Source of the DNA: Halobacteriales archaeon QS_6_71_20
Lineage (GTDB): Archaea; Halobacteriota; Halobacteria; Halobacteriales; Haloferacaceae
Assembly: GCA_003020945.1 (NCBI GenBank)
Contig: PXRU01000001.1
Span: 92,233 to 156,232 of the forward strand
Direction: 5' to 3'
Length of the DNA: 64,000 nucleotides
The notes under the pieces are model-generated. The model was not told the origin of the DNA. It saw nothing but the letters and a program-made list of their open reading frames with translations, and did no database searches. Positions 53,801 through 61,109 of the stretch are shown one piece after another; within the stretch, counting starts at the first letter, position 1, and each line of letters opens with the position of its first letter. The translations under genes were made by a program, and so were the position numbers.

Positions 53801-55084
53801 CGCGAGGATGCGGTGATCGGGGTGCTCCTCCACGTCGAAGCTGTGGAGCTTGTTGATCCGTTCGAGATAGACGACGCCGGGCTCGCCGTTCTCGTGGGCG
53901 CCCTCGACGATCTGGTCCCAGATCTCCTCGGCCGGCACCGACAGCGTCTCGCCGACCTCGACGTACTCCCCGAGGCCGAACATGTCGTACAGTTCCTTCG
54001 TCTGCGGGGTGGCGACGTGAGGCTCGTCCGTACGGGGGTTGGTGAACGTGAACTCCTCGCCGGCGTCGAGCGCGTCCATGAACTCGTCGGTGACGCCGAC
54101 GGAGATGTTGAAGTTCGAGAGATGGCCCTCGACGGCGTTGCGGAGGTGCTCGGGCACCTTCCCGTCGTCGTCGATGAGCTCGCGCGCCTCCTCCAGCGCG
54201 TCGGCGAAGGAGGTGTGGGTGTAATCGTCGGGGTCGTTGAGCCGGAGCGTGTTCGCCAGCGAGACGTCCTTGTTCTTCGCGTGGAGGAACTGGATGACGT
54301 CCGGGTGGCTGACGCGCATGACGCCCATCTGGGCGCCCCGGCGCGCGCCGCCCTGCGCGATCGTCTCACACATCTGGTCGAACGTCCGCATGAACGTGAT
54401 CGGGCCGGAGGCGATCCCCCCGGTCGAGCCGACGGAGTCGCCGTACGGCCGGAGCCGCCAGAAGGCGTACCCCATCCCGCCGCCGGACTGGAACACCTGG
54501 GCGGCCTCCTTGGCCGTCTGGTGGATGTCGTCGATGTCGTCCTCGGGGGAGTCGACGAAGCAGGCGGACAGCTGCTGGAGCTCGTCGCCGGCGTTCATCA
54601 GCGTCGGCGAGTTCGGCATGAACGAGAGCCGCTCCATCAGCTCCCGGAACTCCGCGGCCGTCTCCTCGACGTGCTCGCGGACGTCCGCGGGAAGCTCGGG
54701 AACGACCGTCTCGTAGGCGAACTTGTTGACGTTGTGGACGGTCAGCTCCGTCTCGGCGTCCGCGTCGTCGGCGGAGACGCCCGCGCCGAACGCCTCTGCG
54801 GCGAGCTCGTCGCGCCGGGGGTGGTCGGGCTTGAGCTGGTCGGGCGTGACGGTGACGGGCTCGTCGGCCGCGAACACCGCCTCCGCGAGCGCGACGTTGC
54901 GGCCGACGCGCTCGAACAGCTCCTCCTGGGTCTCGTCGAGGTTCCCGTCCGCGTCCTTCCGGAGGTAGCGGGCGGGAAGGATGTTGTCGTAGGCGTTGGA
55001 GGTGAGCCGCTCGCGCAGCGTCTCGCCCTCGGTCCGCTTGATCGGTAGTTCGAGCTCGTCGGCGCCCGGGTTCGTGCGACTCAT
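50804..55084 (-). CDS. nrdJ: Adenosylcobalamin-dependent ribonucleotide reductase NrdJ with intein
   Basis: A class II ribonucleotide reductase, 1426 codons including a 372-residue intein; the spliced enzyme would be 1054 residues. Extein signatures are [37 protein letters not shown] and, after the intein, [20 protein letters not shown]. Near the end are [22 protein letters not shown] and [10 protein letters not shown]. The C-terminus carries a zinc ribbon ([26 protein letters not shown] in parts) that may deliver reducing electrons. The intein splits NP from CGE: in this family N-x-C-x-E holds the thiyl-radical Cys, so the enzyme is dead until splicing. ATG 55084 is overlapped by a leader ORF (55081-55152). 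It makes all four dNTPs aerobically or anaerobically. Confidence 0.95.
   Translation of the reverse strand: [1426 protein letters not shown]
52676..53791 (-). other. Intein in NrdJ with LAGLIDADG homing endonuclease
   Basis: A 372-residue in-frame intein. It begins with Cys1 ([20 protein letters not shown], block A) and has [12 protein letters not shown] (block B, residues 69-79). The homing domain has [10 protein letters not shown] (112-121) and [13 protein letters not shown] (218-230), the two LAGLIDADG helices. It ends [11 protein letters not shown] (block G, His371-Asn372) before extein Cys+1. All splice residues are present, so splicing should work, and the two endonuclease motifs are intact. 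The insertion is directly before the active-site Cys. Base composition is slightly lower in GC than the extein. Confidence 0.95.
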
Positions 55085-55152
55085 ACGTCGCGAGCCTCCC
55101 CGGCTGCGCCGGTCTGTCGGCGGAAGTCGATCTGAGCGTGGTGGCGTTCCAT
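55081..55152 (-). CDS. Possible 23-residue leader ORF before nrdJ
   Basis: ATG 55152 to TGA 55081 encodes MERHHAQIDFRRQTG and AAGEARDV. Its stop overlaps the nrdJ ATG (ATGA), which couples translation. It lies just below the TATA-like GTTTATG at 55190-55196, so it is probably in the leader RNA. It may be a small conserved protein, an upstream regulator of nrdJ, or chance. Confidence 0.35.
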   Translation of the reverse strand: MERHHAQIDFRRQTGAAGEARDV

Positions 55153-55189
55153 GGTGAGTTCGGACGGACGTTCGGAACGGTGCCACGGT

Positions 55190-55198
55190 CATAAACGG
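55190..55198 (-). promoter_or_regulatory. TATA-like element of nrdJ
   Basis: CCGTTTATG on the minus strand would start transcription near 55166, fourteen bases above the leader ORF's ATG. It is flanked upstream by the palindrome at 55214-55231. Confidence 0.4.
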
Positions 55199-55213
55199 CG
55201 TGGGTTCCGGTAG

Positions 55214-55231
55214 GCTTGTGTTAACACAAGC
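55214..55231. promoter_or_regulatory. Perfect 18-base palindrome upstream of nrdJ
   Basis: GCTTGTGTTAACACAAGC is a perfect dyad whose centre is about 30 bases above the TATA-like element of nrdJ. The position suggests an activator or repressor site for ribonucleotide reductase expression. NrdR boxes have a related ACAC-AT-rich-GTGT layout but with the half-sites the other way round, so identity as an NrdR site is not shown. Confidence 0.55.
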
Positions 55232-55448
55232 TCGATCGGCATACGCACGGCTTACCGGGCAGGGTCCGAACGCGTCTGCTGTCGGTCCGTTCGTCCGTTT
55301 GCGGAGCCACGACATAAGGATATTCAGACCGGGGTGAAAGTGGTCAGCGATCGAACCGTTCTCGGCACCGCGAGCCGGGGGTCGGTCACGGCGCTCCCCC
55401 TGGGCGTGTCACCGGTCCGAACGGTCCCGCGGACGATCGGGACAAGGG

Positions 55449-55454
55449 GTATAT
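55449..55454 (+). promoter_or_regulatory. TATA box of the small membrane protein
   Basis: GTATAT is about 26 bases before ATG 55477, the leaderless spacing. Confidence 0.45.
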
Positions 55455-55476
55455 CGGATGCCCGAGAAGCGGGGTT

Positions 55477-55695
55477 ATGGATGCCACACTCGCCGCCGCG
55501 GCTCGGGCGGGGCCGACAGCGCTACTGCAGCTTCCGGGGCCGCTGAACTCGACGCCGGGGACCGTGCTCCTCGCGCTCGTCGGGTTCCTCGCGGTGCTGC
55601 TCGTGGGACGGGTCGTGCTTAGGGTCGCCTGGAAGCTGGCGCTGGTCGCCGCGTTCGGCGTCGGACTGTTCCTGCTGGTGACGACGGTCCTGTGA
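55477..55695 (+). CDS. Small two-helix membrane protein
   Basis: A 72-residue protein with two membrane helices ([20 protein letters not shown] and [19 protein letters not shown]) and a 25-residue N-terminus with LNSTPG. A TATA box sits at the leaderless distance. It lies 59 bases before tmk and probably shares a transcript with it. Function unknown. Confidence 0.6.
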   Translation: MDATLAAAARAGPTALLQLPGPLNSTPGTVLLALVGFLAVLLVGRVVLRVAWKLALVAAFGVGLFLLVTTVL

Positions 55696-55753
55696 CGGGG
55701 GCGGCCGCCCCGGCCGGCCCCGGCCTCCGGCGCGACACCCGGAAACGAGACCG

Positions 55754-56353
55754 ATGCTCCTCACACTGGAAGGACTCGACGGGAGCGGGAAGACCACCGC
55801 GTGGGAGGCGCTCCGCCACGCCCACCCCGACGCGACGTTCACCCGCGAGCCGACCGACTCGTGGTACGGCGACGCAGCACGGCGGTCGCGGGGGGCCGAC
55901 GACGCCGACCCGCTCGCGGAGCTGTTCCTCTACACCGCCGACCACGCCGACCACCTCTCGCGGGTGGTGCGCCCGGCGCTTTCCGACGGCGACCTGGTCG
56001 TCTCCGACCGCTACACCGACTCCCGGTACGCCTACCAGGCCGCCAGCCTCGCCGACACGGAGATCTCCCGCCCCTTGGAGTACGTCCGCGGCGTCCACGG
56101 CGCGTTCACCCGCGAGCCCGACGCGACCGTCTACCTCGACGTCGACCCCGAGACCGCGGCGGCCCGCGCCGGCGCCGGCGACAAGTTCGAGCGCGCCTCC
56201 TTCCTCGCGGAGGTGCGCGCGAACTACGAGCGACTCATCGACGCCGAGCCGGAGCGGTTCGTCCGCGTCGACGCCACCCGCTCCCCGGAGGCGGTGCTCG
56301 ACGCCGTCGAGGACACCGTCGAACGGCTGATCGAGGCGCACGACGACCACTGA
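55754..56353 (+). CDS. tmk: Thymidylate kinase
   Basis: A 199-residue dTMP kinase. P-loop [31 protein letters not shown] is the dTMP-binding DR(Y/H) motif; [28 protein letters not shown] holds the lid. It makes dTDP from dTMP and so pairs with NrdJ in DNA precursor supply. It ends HDDH, and the last codons are the first unit of a 23-base tandem repeat that runs on past the stop. Confidence 0.95.
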   Translation: MLLTLEGLDGSGKTTAWEALRHAHPDATFTREPTDSWYGDAARRSRGADDADPLAELFLYTADHADHLSRVVRPALSDGDLVVSDRYTDSRYAYQAASLADTEISRPLEYVRGVHGAFTREPDATVYLDVDPETAAARAGAGDKFERASFLAEVRANYERLIDAEPERFVRVDATRSPEAVLDAVEDTVERLIEAHDDH

Positions 56354-56440
56354 CCGGGGCACACGACGACCACTGATCGGGGCACACGACGATCATTGAT
56401 CGAGGCGTACGACGACCGCTGACCGGAGCGCCGGCGGACC
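56333..56440 (+). repeat. 23-base tandem repeats at the tmk 3' end
   Basis: The unit (G)AGGCGCACGACGACCACTG recurs with its CGACGA anchor at 56341, 56364, 56387 and 56410, exactly 23 bases apart, then once more in degraded form near 56432. The first unit encodes the last residues of Tmk and its stop. Since 23 is not a multiple of three, each copy falls in a new frame. It arose by duplication of the gene's end. Confidence 0.75.
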
Positions 56441-56523
56441 ACTGGCGGGAAGCGTCCAGCCCGCCGGGCCGCCGCACGGACGCGTCTCGGCGGGCGAAAG
56501 CCGTTTCGTCCGCCGTCTCGCTT

Positions 56524-57330
56524 TTGTCGCGTCGGGTCCTGTCGACCGTATGGCGCGACCGCGGGACGGACAGTCCGACGCCGACGGCGACCCCGCCGGG
56601 CGGGTTTCCCGCCGGCGTCGACGCGGACGGCGTGGACGTCGACCGCGTCGTCGACGCCCACCGGGCGGCCCTCTCGAACGGGTCGTGGACGGTGACGCTC
56701 TCGCGGACGGTCCGGGGGCCCGACGGCGTCGTCGAGCGGAGCCGCGCGGCGGTCCGCGTCGACGGGGCGCGCTCGCTGTACGCCGTCGAGCGCGTCCGCG
56801 GCGACGACCGGCTGTCGTCGGTCCGGTGGACCGACGGCTCCGCGTCCGCGAGCCGGCGGGTCGACTGGAAGGGGACCGTCACGCTGGACGCACGGCCGAA
56901 CGACGGCGGGATCCGTCGGGGGCTGGACCCGACCGGGAGCGCGTGGCTGGCGGCCGCGTTCCTCGACACCCGGCCCGTCTACGCCGGGACCGACTCGACC
57001 GAGGCCGGCGTCGTGACCGTCGTCGAGGCCGAGGCGGGGCGGGTGGAGCGGTCCGGGGTCCCCGACCGCCGGAACGTCCGGCTCCGCGCCCGGATCGGCG
57101 AGACGGGCGTCGTCCGGTCGCTCGTGCTCCGGTACGACACGTACCTCGGCGACGGCCGTGGCAGCGTCCGGATCGTCGTCCGGACCCTCGACAGGGGGTC
57201 GACGACCGTCCCGCGGCCCGACTGGGTCGACCGCGCGCTGGCGAACGCGACGACGTCGGGGACCGAAACGACCGAGCCGCCGACCGAAGCGCCCCGACTT
57301 ATGCCGGGCGCGCCCCACCTCCCGATGTGA
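56524..57330 (+). pseudogene. DUF7537-like lipoprotein without its signal peptide
   Basis: The body (from about SPTPTATPPGGFPAGVDADG to VPRPDWVDRALANA) is a paralogue of the next gene: shared features are the Pro/Thr linker, the RTVRGPDGVV/RIVVAENGTT strand and the final W-V-D/G-x-AL motif. A normal start is absent. A T-rich GCTTTTGT at 56519-56526 lies 26 bases before ATG 56550, but that ATG is out of frame with the body and no hydrophobic lipobox segment exists. The only in-frame start is the TTG at 56524. The likely event is a deletion of the signal-peptide codons. It may make no exported protein. Confidence 0.6.
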
Positions 57331-58190
57331 CTCGTCGACGCCTCGCGGCCGTGCTCGCGCTGGCGGTCCTGCTGGCCGGCTGTGCGGGCGGACTCGGCGG
57401 CGACGGGGGCGGCGACGCCGGGCGGACGGTCAACCCGGCGCTGGCCGAGACGCCGACCGCGTCGCCGACGCCGACGCCCGCCCGCGACTACCCGCTCGGC
57501 GTGACGGCCGACCGCGTGAGCGTCGGAACCGTCTCGACCGAGCACGACCGCGTCCTCTCGGGGCGCGACTCGACGGTCCGGTTCGACCGGATCGTCGTCG
57601 CCGAGAACGGCACGACGCTGGCGACCAGCCGCGGCGTCATCGAGAGCGCCGGCGACCGGCTCTCCTACCGGATCGTCACCGAGGGGAGCCCGCCGGACGG
57701 CTCCGGGTTCGCCGCCGCCGAGTTCGCGGTGTGGTCGAACCGGAGTCTCACGACCGTCCGGTCGGTGAACGAGGACGGCGACGTGCGCTACCGCGTCCTC
57801 AGGGGCGCCTCGGAGGAGGCCGTCGAGACCGACGACAGCGGGGAGGGGCTCGTGTACGCCGCGCTCGTCGACACCGAGGTGCGCCTCGCCGGCACGACCA
57901 CCGTCGACGGCGAGACGCTGTACGTCCTCAGGGCGGAGCACGACCGGCTCGACCGGACGATCGGTCCGCCGACGCGGAACCACTCCGTCGTCGCGTACGT
58001 CACCGAGGAGGGCGTCGTCCGCTCGTACCAGGTCCGGTACACGGCGACGTACGAGACGGCGAACGGAAGCGTCACCGCGACGACGACCGAGCAGTTCCGC
58101 GTCACGCTCGGCGACACGACCGCCGCGCCGCCGACGTGGGTCGGGGAGGCGCTCCGGACCGAGGGGGAGCAGTCGGAAAGCGAGGAGTAG
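57327..58190 (+). CDS. DUF7537-like lipoprotein
   Basis: A 287-residue lipoprotein. The signal is RRRLAAVLALAVLLAGCAGG, with lipobox LAGC (Cys19). A Gly/Asp linker, a Thr/Pro spacer (TPTASPTPTPARDYP), then a beta-rich body with NxT sites and the closing FRVTLGDTTAAPPTWVGEAL. The family is a haloarchaeal surface lipoprotein group of unknown function. The start is GTG 57327, overlapping the TGA of the preceding paralogue. CTTATGCC around 57297-57304 is a TATA-like element at 26 bases. Confidence 0.75.
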   Translation: MTRRRLAAVLALAVLLAGCAGGLGGDGGGDAGRTVNPALAETPTASPTPTPARDYPLGVTADRVSVGTVSTEHDRVLSGRDSTVRFDRIVVAENGTTLATSRGVIESAGDRLSYRIVTEGSPPDGSGFAAAEFAVWSNRSLTTVRSVNEDGDVRYRVLRGASEEAVETDDSGEGLVYAALVDTEVRLAGTTTVDGETLYVLRAEHDRLDRTIGPPTRNHSVVAYVTEEGVVRSYQVRYTATYETANGSVTATTTEQFRVTLGDTTAAPPTWVGEALRTEGEQSESEE

Positions 58191-58322
58191 GCGGGACGGT
58201 CGGAAGGGGGATCGGTGCGAGAGGTGAGCGGGGCGGTCGGGGAGCGAGGGTCGGCGGGGCGACCGGACACGGGACCGGGGAGAGCGACTCGGCGGGGGTC
58301 GAGCGGGGCCGGGGTGCCAGGG

Positions 58323-58643
58323 TCAATTCGCCGTCTCGGGGAGGTCGTACTCCTCGGGCGGGGGAACGTACAGCAGGTCGACCGTGAAGCCGAGCGCGAG
58401 CGGGACGCCGACGAAGACGGCGAGGAACAGCCCCGCGGCGCCCTCGAACAGCGGCGACTGGATCACCACGCCCTGGATCAGCCCGAGCACGAGCAGGACG
58501 ACCGGCGAGACGAGCATCGTGTACGTCACCCATCCCCACTGCGTCTTCAGGCGGATCCGGAAGAAGCGCGAGAGCACCGCGACGACGAGCGTGTTCACCG
58601 CGAGCGCGACGACGGTGAGCCCGAGCGCGAGCGCAGAGACCAT
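58323..58643 (-). CDS. Three-helix membrane protein of unknown function
   Basis: A 106-residue protein with membrane segments near ALGLTVVALAVNTLVVAVLS, TMLVSPVVLLVLGLIQGVVI and GAAGLFLAVFVGVPLALGF. It ends with a soluble VDLLYVPPPEEYDLPETAN. ATG 58643 is used; the frame is open further but with poor sequence. It diverges from the E1-alpha gene with a 123-base gap. No family recognised. Confidence 0.65.
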   Translation of the reverse strand: MVSALALGLTVVALAVNTLVVAVLSRFFRIRLKTQWGWVTYTMLVSPVVLLVLGLIQGVVIQSPLFEGAAGLFLAVFVGVPLALGFTVDLLYVPPPEEYDLPETAN

Positions 58644-58766
58644 GCCACGCCTTGGGTTCGGGCGCTCTTTGTCCTGTCGGGAGCGGACGGGACGTCGGCG
58701 ACGGCGGGCACCGAGCGCTCGGGCGTCCCGCCCCCATTTATGCCGGTCGGCCCGGGAGTGGGGGCT

Positions 58767-59831
58767 ATGAGCGACGACGTGACGCGGGTCGTCGGGGAGC
58801 GCGACCTCGACGCGACCCGGTTCGACGCCGACGACGCGCGGGCGGCGCTGCGCGACGTGGTTCGGACCCGGCGCTTCGACGAGCGCGCGCTCGCGCTCCA
58901 GCGGCGCGGCTGGATGAGCGGCTACCCGCCGTTCGAGGGGCAGGAGGCCGCCCAGGTCGGCGCCGCCCACGCGATGGAGGCGGACGACCGCCTGTTCCCC
59001 ACCTACCGGTCGAACGCCCTCCAGATCGCCCGCGGCGTGCCGATGAGCGACGTCCTCCTCTTCCGCCGGGGGTTCCCGGAGTACCACTCCGACCACGATG
59101 TCCCGGTGTTCCCGCAGGCGGTGCCGATCGCCAGCCAGATCCCCCACGCCGTCGGCGCGGGGATGGCCGCGAGCCACCGGGACGCCGACCGGGCGAGCCT
59201 CGTCTGTTTCGGCGACGGCGCGACCAGCGAGGGCGACTTCCACGAGGGACTCAACTTCGCGGGCGTGTTCGACGCGCCGACCGTCTTCTTCTGTGAGAAC
59301 AACGGCTGGGCCATCTCGCTGCCCGAGCGACGACAGACGGCGAGCGACTCGATCGCGGTCAAGGCGGACGCCTACGGAATCGAGGGCGTGCAGGTCGACG
59401 GCAACGACCCGCTGGCGACGCGGGCGGTCGTCGAGGACGCGCTGGAGCGCGCCCGCGACGGCGACCCGGTGCTCGTCGAGGCGCTCACCTACCGACAGGG
59501 CGCCCACACGACCGCCGACGACCCGAGCCAGTACCGTGAGGGGGAGCCCGACCTCCCCGAGTGGCGCGTGCGCGACCCGCTGGACCGCTTCGTCGAGTGG
59601 TGTCGCGGGCAGGGGGTCGTCGAGGAGGGGTTCGTGGAGCGGGCGACCGAGGCGGCGAACGAGGAACTCGCCGACGCCGTCGAGACGGCCGAGTCCGTGC
59701 CCCGACCGGAGCCGGAGGAACTGTTCGACCCGGTCTACGGGGAGCTCTCGCCCGAGCTACGCCGTCAGCGCGAGGCCGCCCGGGCGGTCGTCGACGAGCA
59801 CGGCGAGGAGACGTACGAGTTGGAGCGGTAG
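58767..59831 (+). CDS. Thiamine diphosphate-dependent dehydrogenase E1 alpha subunit
   Basis: A 354-residue E1-alpha of the pyruvate/2-oxo-acid (or acetoin) dehydrogenase group. PPFEGQEAAQVGAAHAM and FPTYRSNALQIARGVP form the alpha-subunit face. The ThDP-binding motif is GDGATSEGDFHEGLNFAGVFDAPTVFFCENNGWAIS, running GDG to NN. PALTYRQGAHTTADDP (in parts) is the distal loop. No E1-beta, E2 or lipoamide dehydrogenase gene lies beside it, unlike the usual operon. ATG 58767 is used. Confidence 0.9.
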   Translation: MSDDVTRVVGERDLDATRFDADDARAALRDVVRTRRFDERALALQRRGWMSGYPPFEGQEAAQVGAAHAMEADDRLFPTYRSNALQIARGVPMSDVLLFRRGFPEYHSDHDVPVFPQAVPIASQIPHAVGAGMAASHRDADRASLVCFGDGATSEGDFHEGLNFAGVFDAPTVFFCENNGWAISLPERRQTASDSIAVKADAYGIEGVQVDGNDPLATRAVVEDALERARDGDPVLVEALTYRQGAHTTADDPSQYREGEPDLPEWRVRDPLDRFVEWCRGQGVVEEGFVERATEAANEELADAVETAESVPRPEPEELFDPVYGELSPELRRQREAARAVVDEHGEETYELER

Positions 59832-59855
59832 AGAGCGGCCCGTCGCCGCGGCGGC

Positions 59856-60092
59856 TCACTCGCTCATGGACACGTACGTCCGCGTGTCCCCGATGCCGTC
59901 GACGCCGCGGACCGAGTCGGCGACGGTGTCGAGCACGGTGTACATGTCCGGGGCGCCGACCTCGGCGACGACGTCGAAGTCGCCGGCGACGACGTGCGCC
60001 TCCGTTACCGCCTCGATCCCGGAGACGGCGGCCGCGACGCCCGCCGTGTCCGCGTCCCCGCTCACCTGCGCCATCACGAACGCGTGGACCAT
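59856..60092 (-). CDS. Lrp/AsnC-type ligand-binding (RAM) protein
   Basis: A 78-residue stand-alone RAM domain (MVHAFVMAQVSGDADTAGVAAAV, then AVTEAHVVAGDFDVVAEVGAPDMYTVLDTV). It has no DNA-binding helix-turn-helix. The VAGDFDV segment marks the amino-acid-binding pocket. It is paralogous to 60879-61109. ATG 60092 is used; it diverges from trkA by 81 bases. Such proteins sense amino acids or act with partner regulators or channels. Confidence 0.82.
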   Translation of the reverse strand: MVHAFVMAQVSGDADTAGVAAAVSGIEAVTEAHVVAGDFDVVAEVGAPDMYTVLDTVADSVRGVDGIGDTRTYVSMSE

Positions 60093-60142
60093 AGTGTGTG
60101 AACTCATACCACGGTCAAAAGCCTTCCTCCGGGTGGGGGTAC

Positions 60143-60151
60143 CGTTATATC
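60143..60151 (+). promoter_or_regulatory. TATA box of the trkA gene
   Basis: CGTTATATC lies about 26-31 bases before ATG 60174. It favours that start over the GTG at 60156 and the TTG at 60153. Confidence 0.45.
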
Positions 60152-60173
60152 CTTGCGTGTCAACGACACCCAC

Positions 60174-60878
60174 ATGCGGTTCATCGTCATCGGATCGGGC
60201 CGAGTCGGCCTCCGGACGGCGCGGGTGCTCCGCGAGGAGGGCCACGAGGTGGTGATCGTCGAGCGCGACGGGGACCGCGCCTCCCGCGCCCGGAGCGCGG
60301 AGTTCGACGTCGTCGAGGGCGACGGCTCCCGGGAGTCGGTGCTGTCGAAGGCCGCCGTCGAGCGGGCCGACGCCGTCGGCGCGCTGACGGGGGACCTGAA
60401 CGCCAACTTCGCCGCCTGCATGGTCGCCGACCACCACGGCTGTCGGACCGTGATGCGCATCGACGAGGACTACCGCGAGGAGATCTACCGGCGGTACGCC
60501 GACGAGGTGGACGAGGTGATCTACCCGGAGCGCCTGGGCGCGGTCGGCGCGAAGAACGCGCTGCTGGGCGGCAACATCCGCGCGATCGCCGACATCGCCG
60601 AGCACCTCCAGGTGACGCTGGTCACCGTCACCGAGGCGTCGCCGATGCGGGGGTACAGCCTCAGCGAGGTGGAGCTCCCCTCGCAGGCGCGCCTGCTGGC
60701 GTTCGGGAAGGCCGGCGAGCCGATGGGGCTCCCCCTCCTCGACGAGTCGCTGGAGACGGGCGACCGGGTGGCCGTCCTCGCCGACTTCGACGTGCTCGAC
60801 GACGTGCGCCAGCTGCTCGTCGGCGACGACGCCGCCGGGACGTTCGCCGCGGCCGCGCGCTCCGGGGGTGGGGCCTGA
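60174..60878 (+). CDS. trkA: TrkA-type potassium uptake regulatory protein
   Basis: A 234-residue RCK protein. The N-domain has MRFIVIGSGRVGLRTARVLREEGHEVVIVERD, the NAD-binding GxGxxG with Glu after strand 2. DGSRESVLSKAAVERADAV follows. The C-domain (about 140-220, TEASPMRGYSLSEVELP) is TrkA-C-like. It gates potassium uptake by a Trk/Ktr channel; the channel gene is not here. The stop is directly followed by the ATG of a RAM-domain gene, so the two are coupled. Confidence 0.9.
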   Translation: MRFIVIGSGRVGLRTARVLREEGHEVVIVERDGDRASRARSAEFDVVEGDGSRESVLSKAAVERADAVGALTGDLNANFAACMVADHHGCRTVMRIDEDYREEIYRRYADEVDEVIYPERLGAVGAKNALLGGNIRAIADIAEHLQVTLVTVTEASPMRGYSLSEVELPSQARLLAFGKAGEPMGLPLLDESLETGDRVAVLADFDVLDDVRQLLVGDDAAGTFAAAARSGGGA

Positions 60879-61109
60879 ATGGTCGTCGCCTACGTGATGG
60901 TGAAGGCGGCGTCGGGCGACGCCGACCGCATCCGCGAGGGGATCGACGGGGTCGACGGCGTCACGGAGGCGCACGTCGTCGCCGGCGACATGGACTTCGT
61001 CGTGAAGGTCGACGTGGCGGGTCCCGGCGAGGTCAAGCGCGTCGCCGCCGACGGGATCCAGGGGGTCGACGGCGTCGAGGACACGCACACGTACATCGCG
61101 ATGGACTGA
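60879..61109 (+). CDS. Lrp/AsnC-type ligand-binding (RAM) protein
   Basis: A 76-residue stand-alone RAM domain (VVAYVMVKAASGDADRIREGI, then GVTEAHVVAGDMDFVVKVDVAG), about half identical to its neighbour at 59856-60092. ATG abuts the trkA stop without a gap. The C-terminus GVEDTHTYIAMD matches GIGDTRTYVSMSE of the paralogue. It may modulate the TrkA protein with an amino-acid signal. Confidence 0.82.
   Translation: MVVAYVMVKAASGDADRIREGIDGVDGVTEAHVVAGDMDFVVKVDVAGPGEVKRVAADGIQGVDGVEDTHTYIAMD

Noticed and set aside
51302-55048. Very long open frame opposite nrdJ
   Set aside because: It is antisense to a full NrdJ with intein. The composition is biased to Val/Asp/Arg without domain motifs.
55214-55231. 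Calling the nrdJ palindrome an NrdR box
   Set aside because: The half-site order is opposite to the usual ACAC...GTGT form; the regulator is left open.
56333-56440. CRISPR-like array at the tmk end
   Set aside because: The units are contiguous, 23 bases long and have no spacers; no cas genes are present. It is a tandem repeat.
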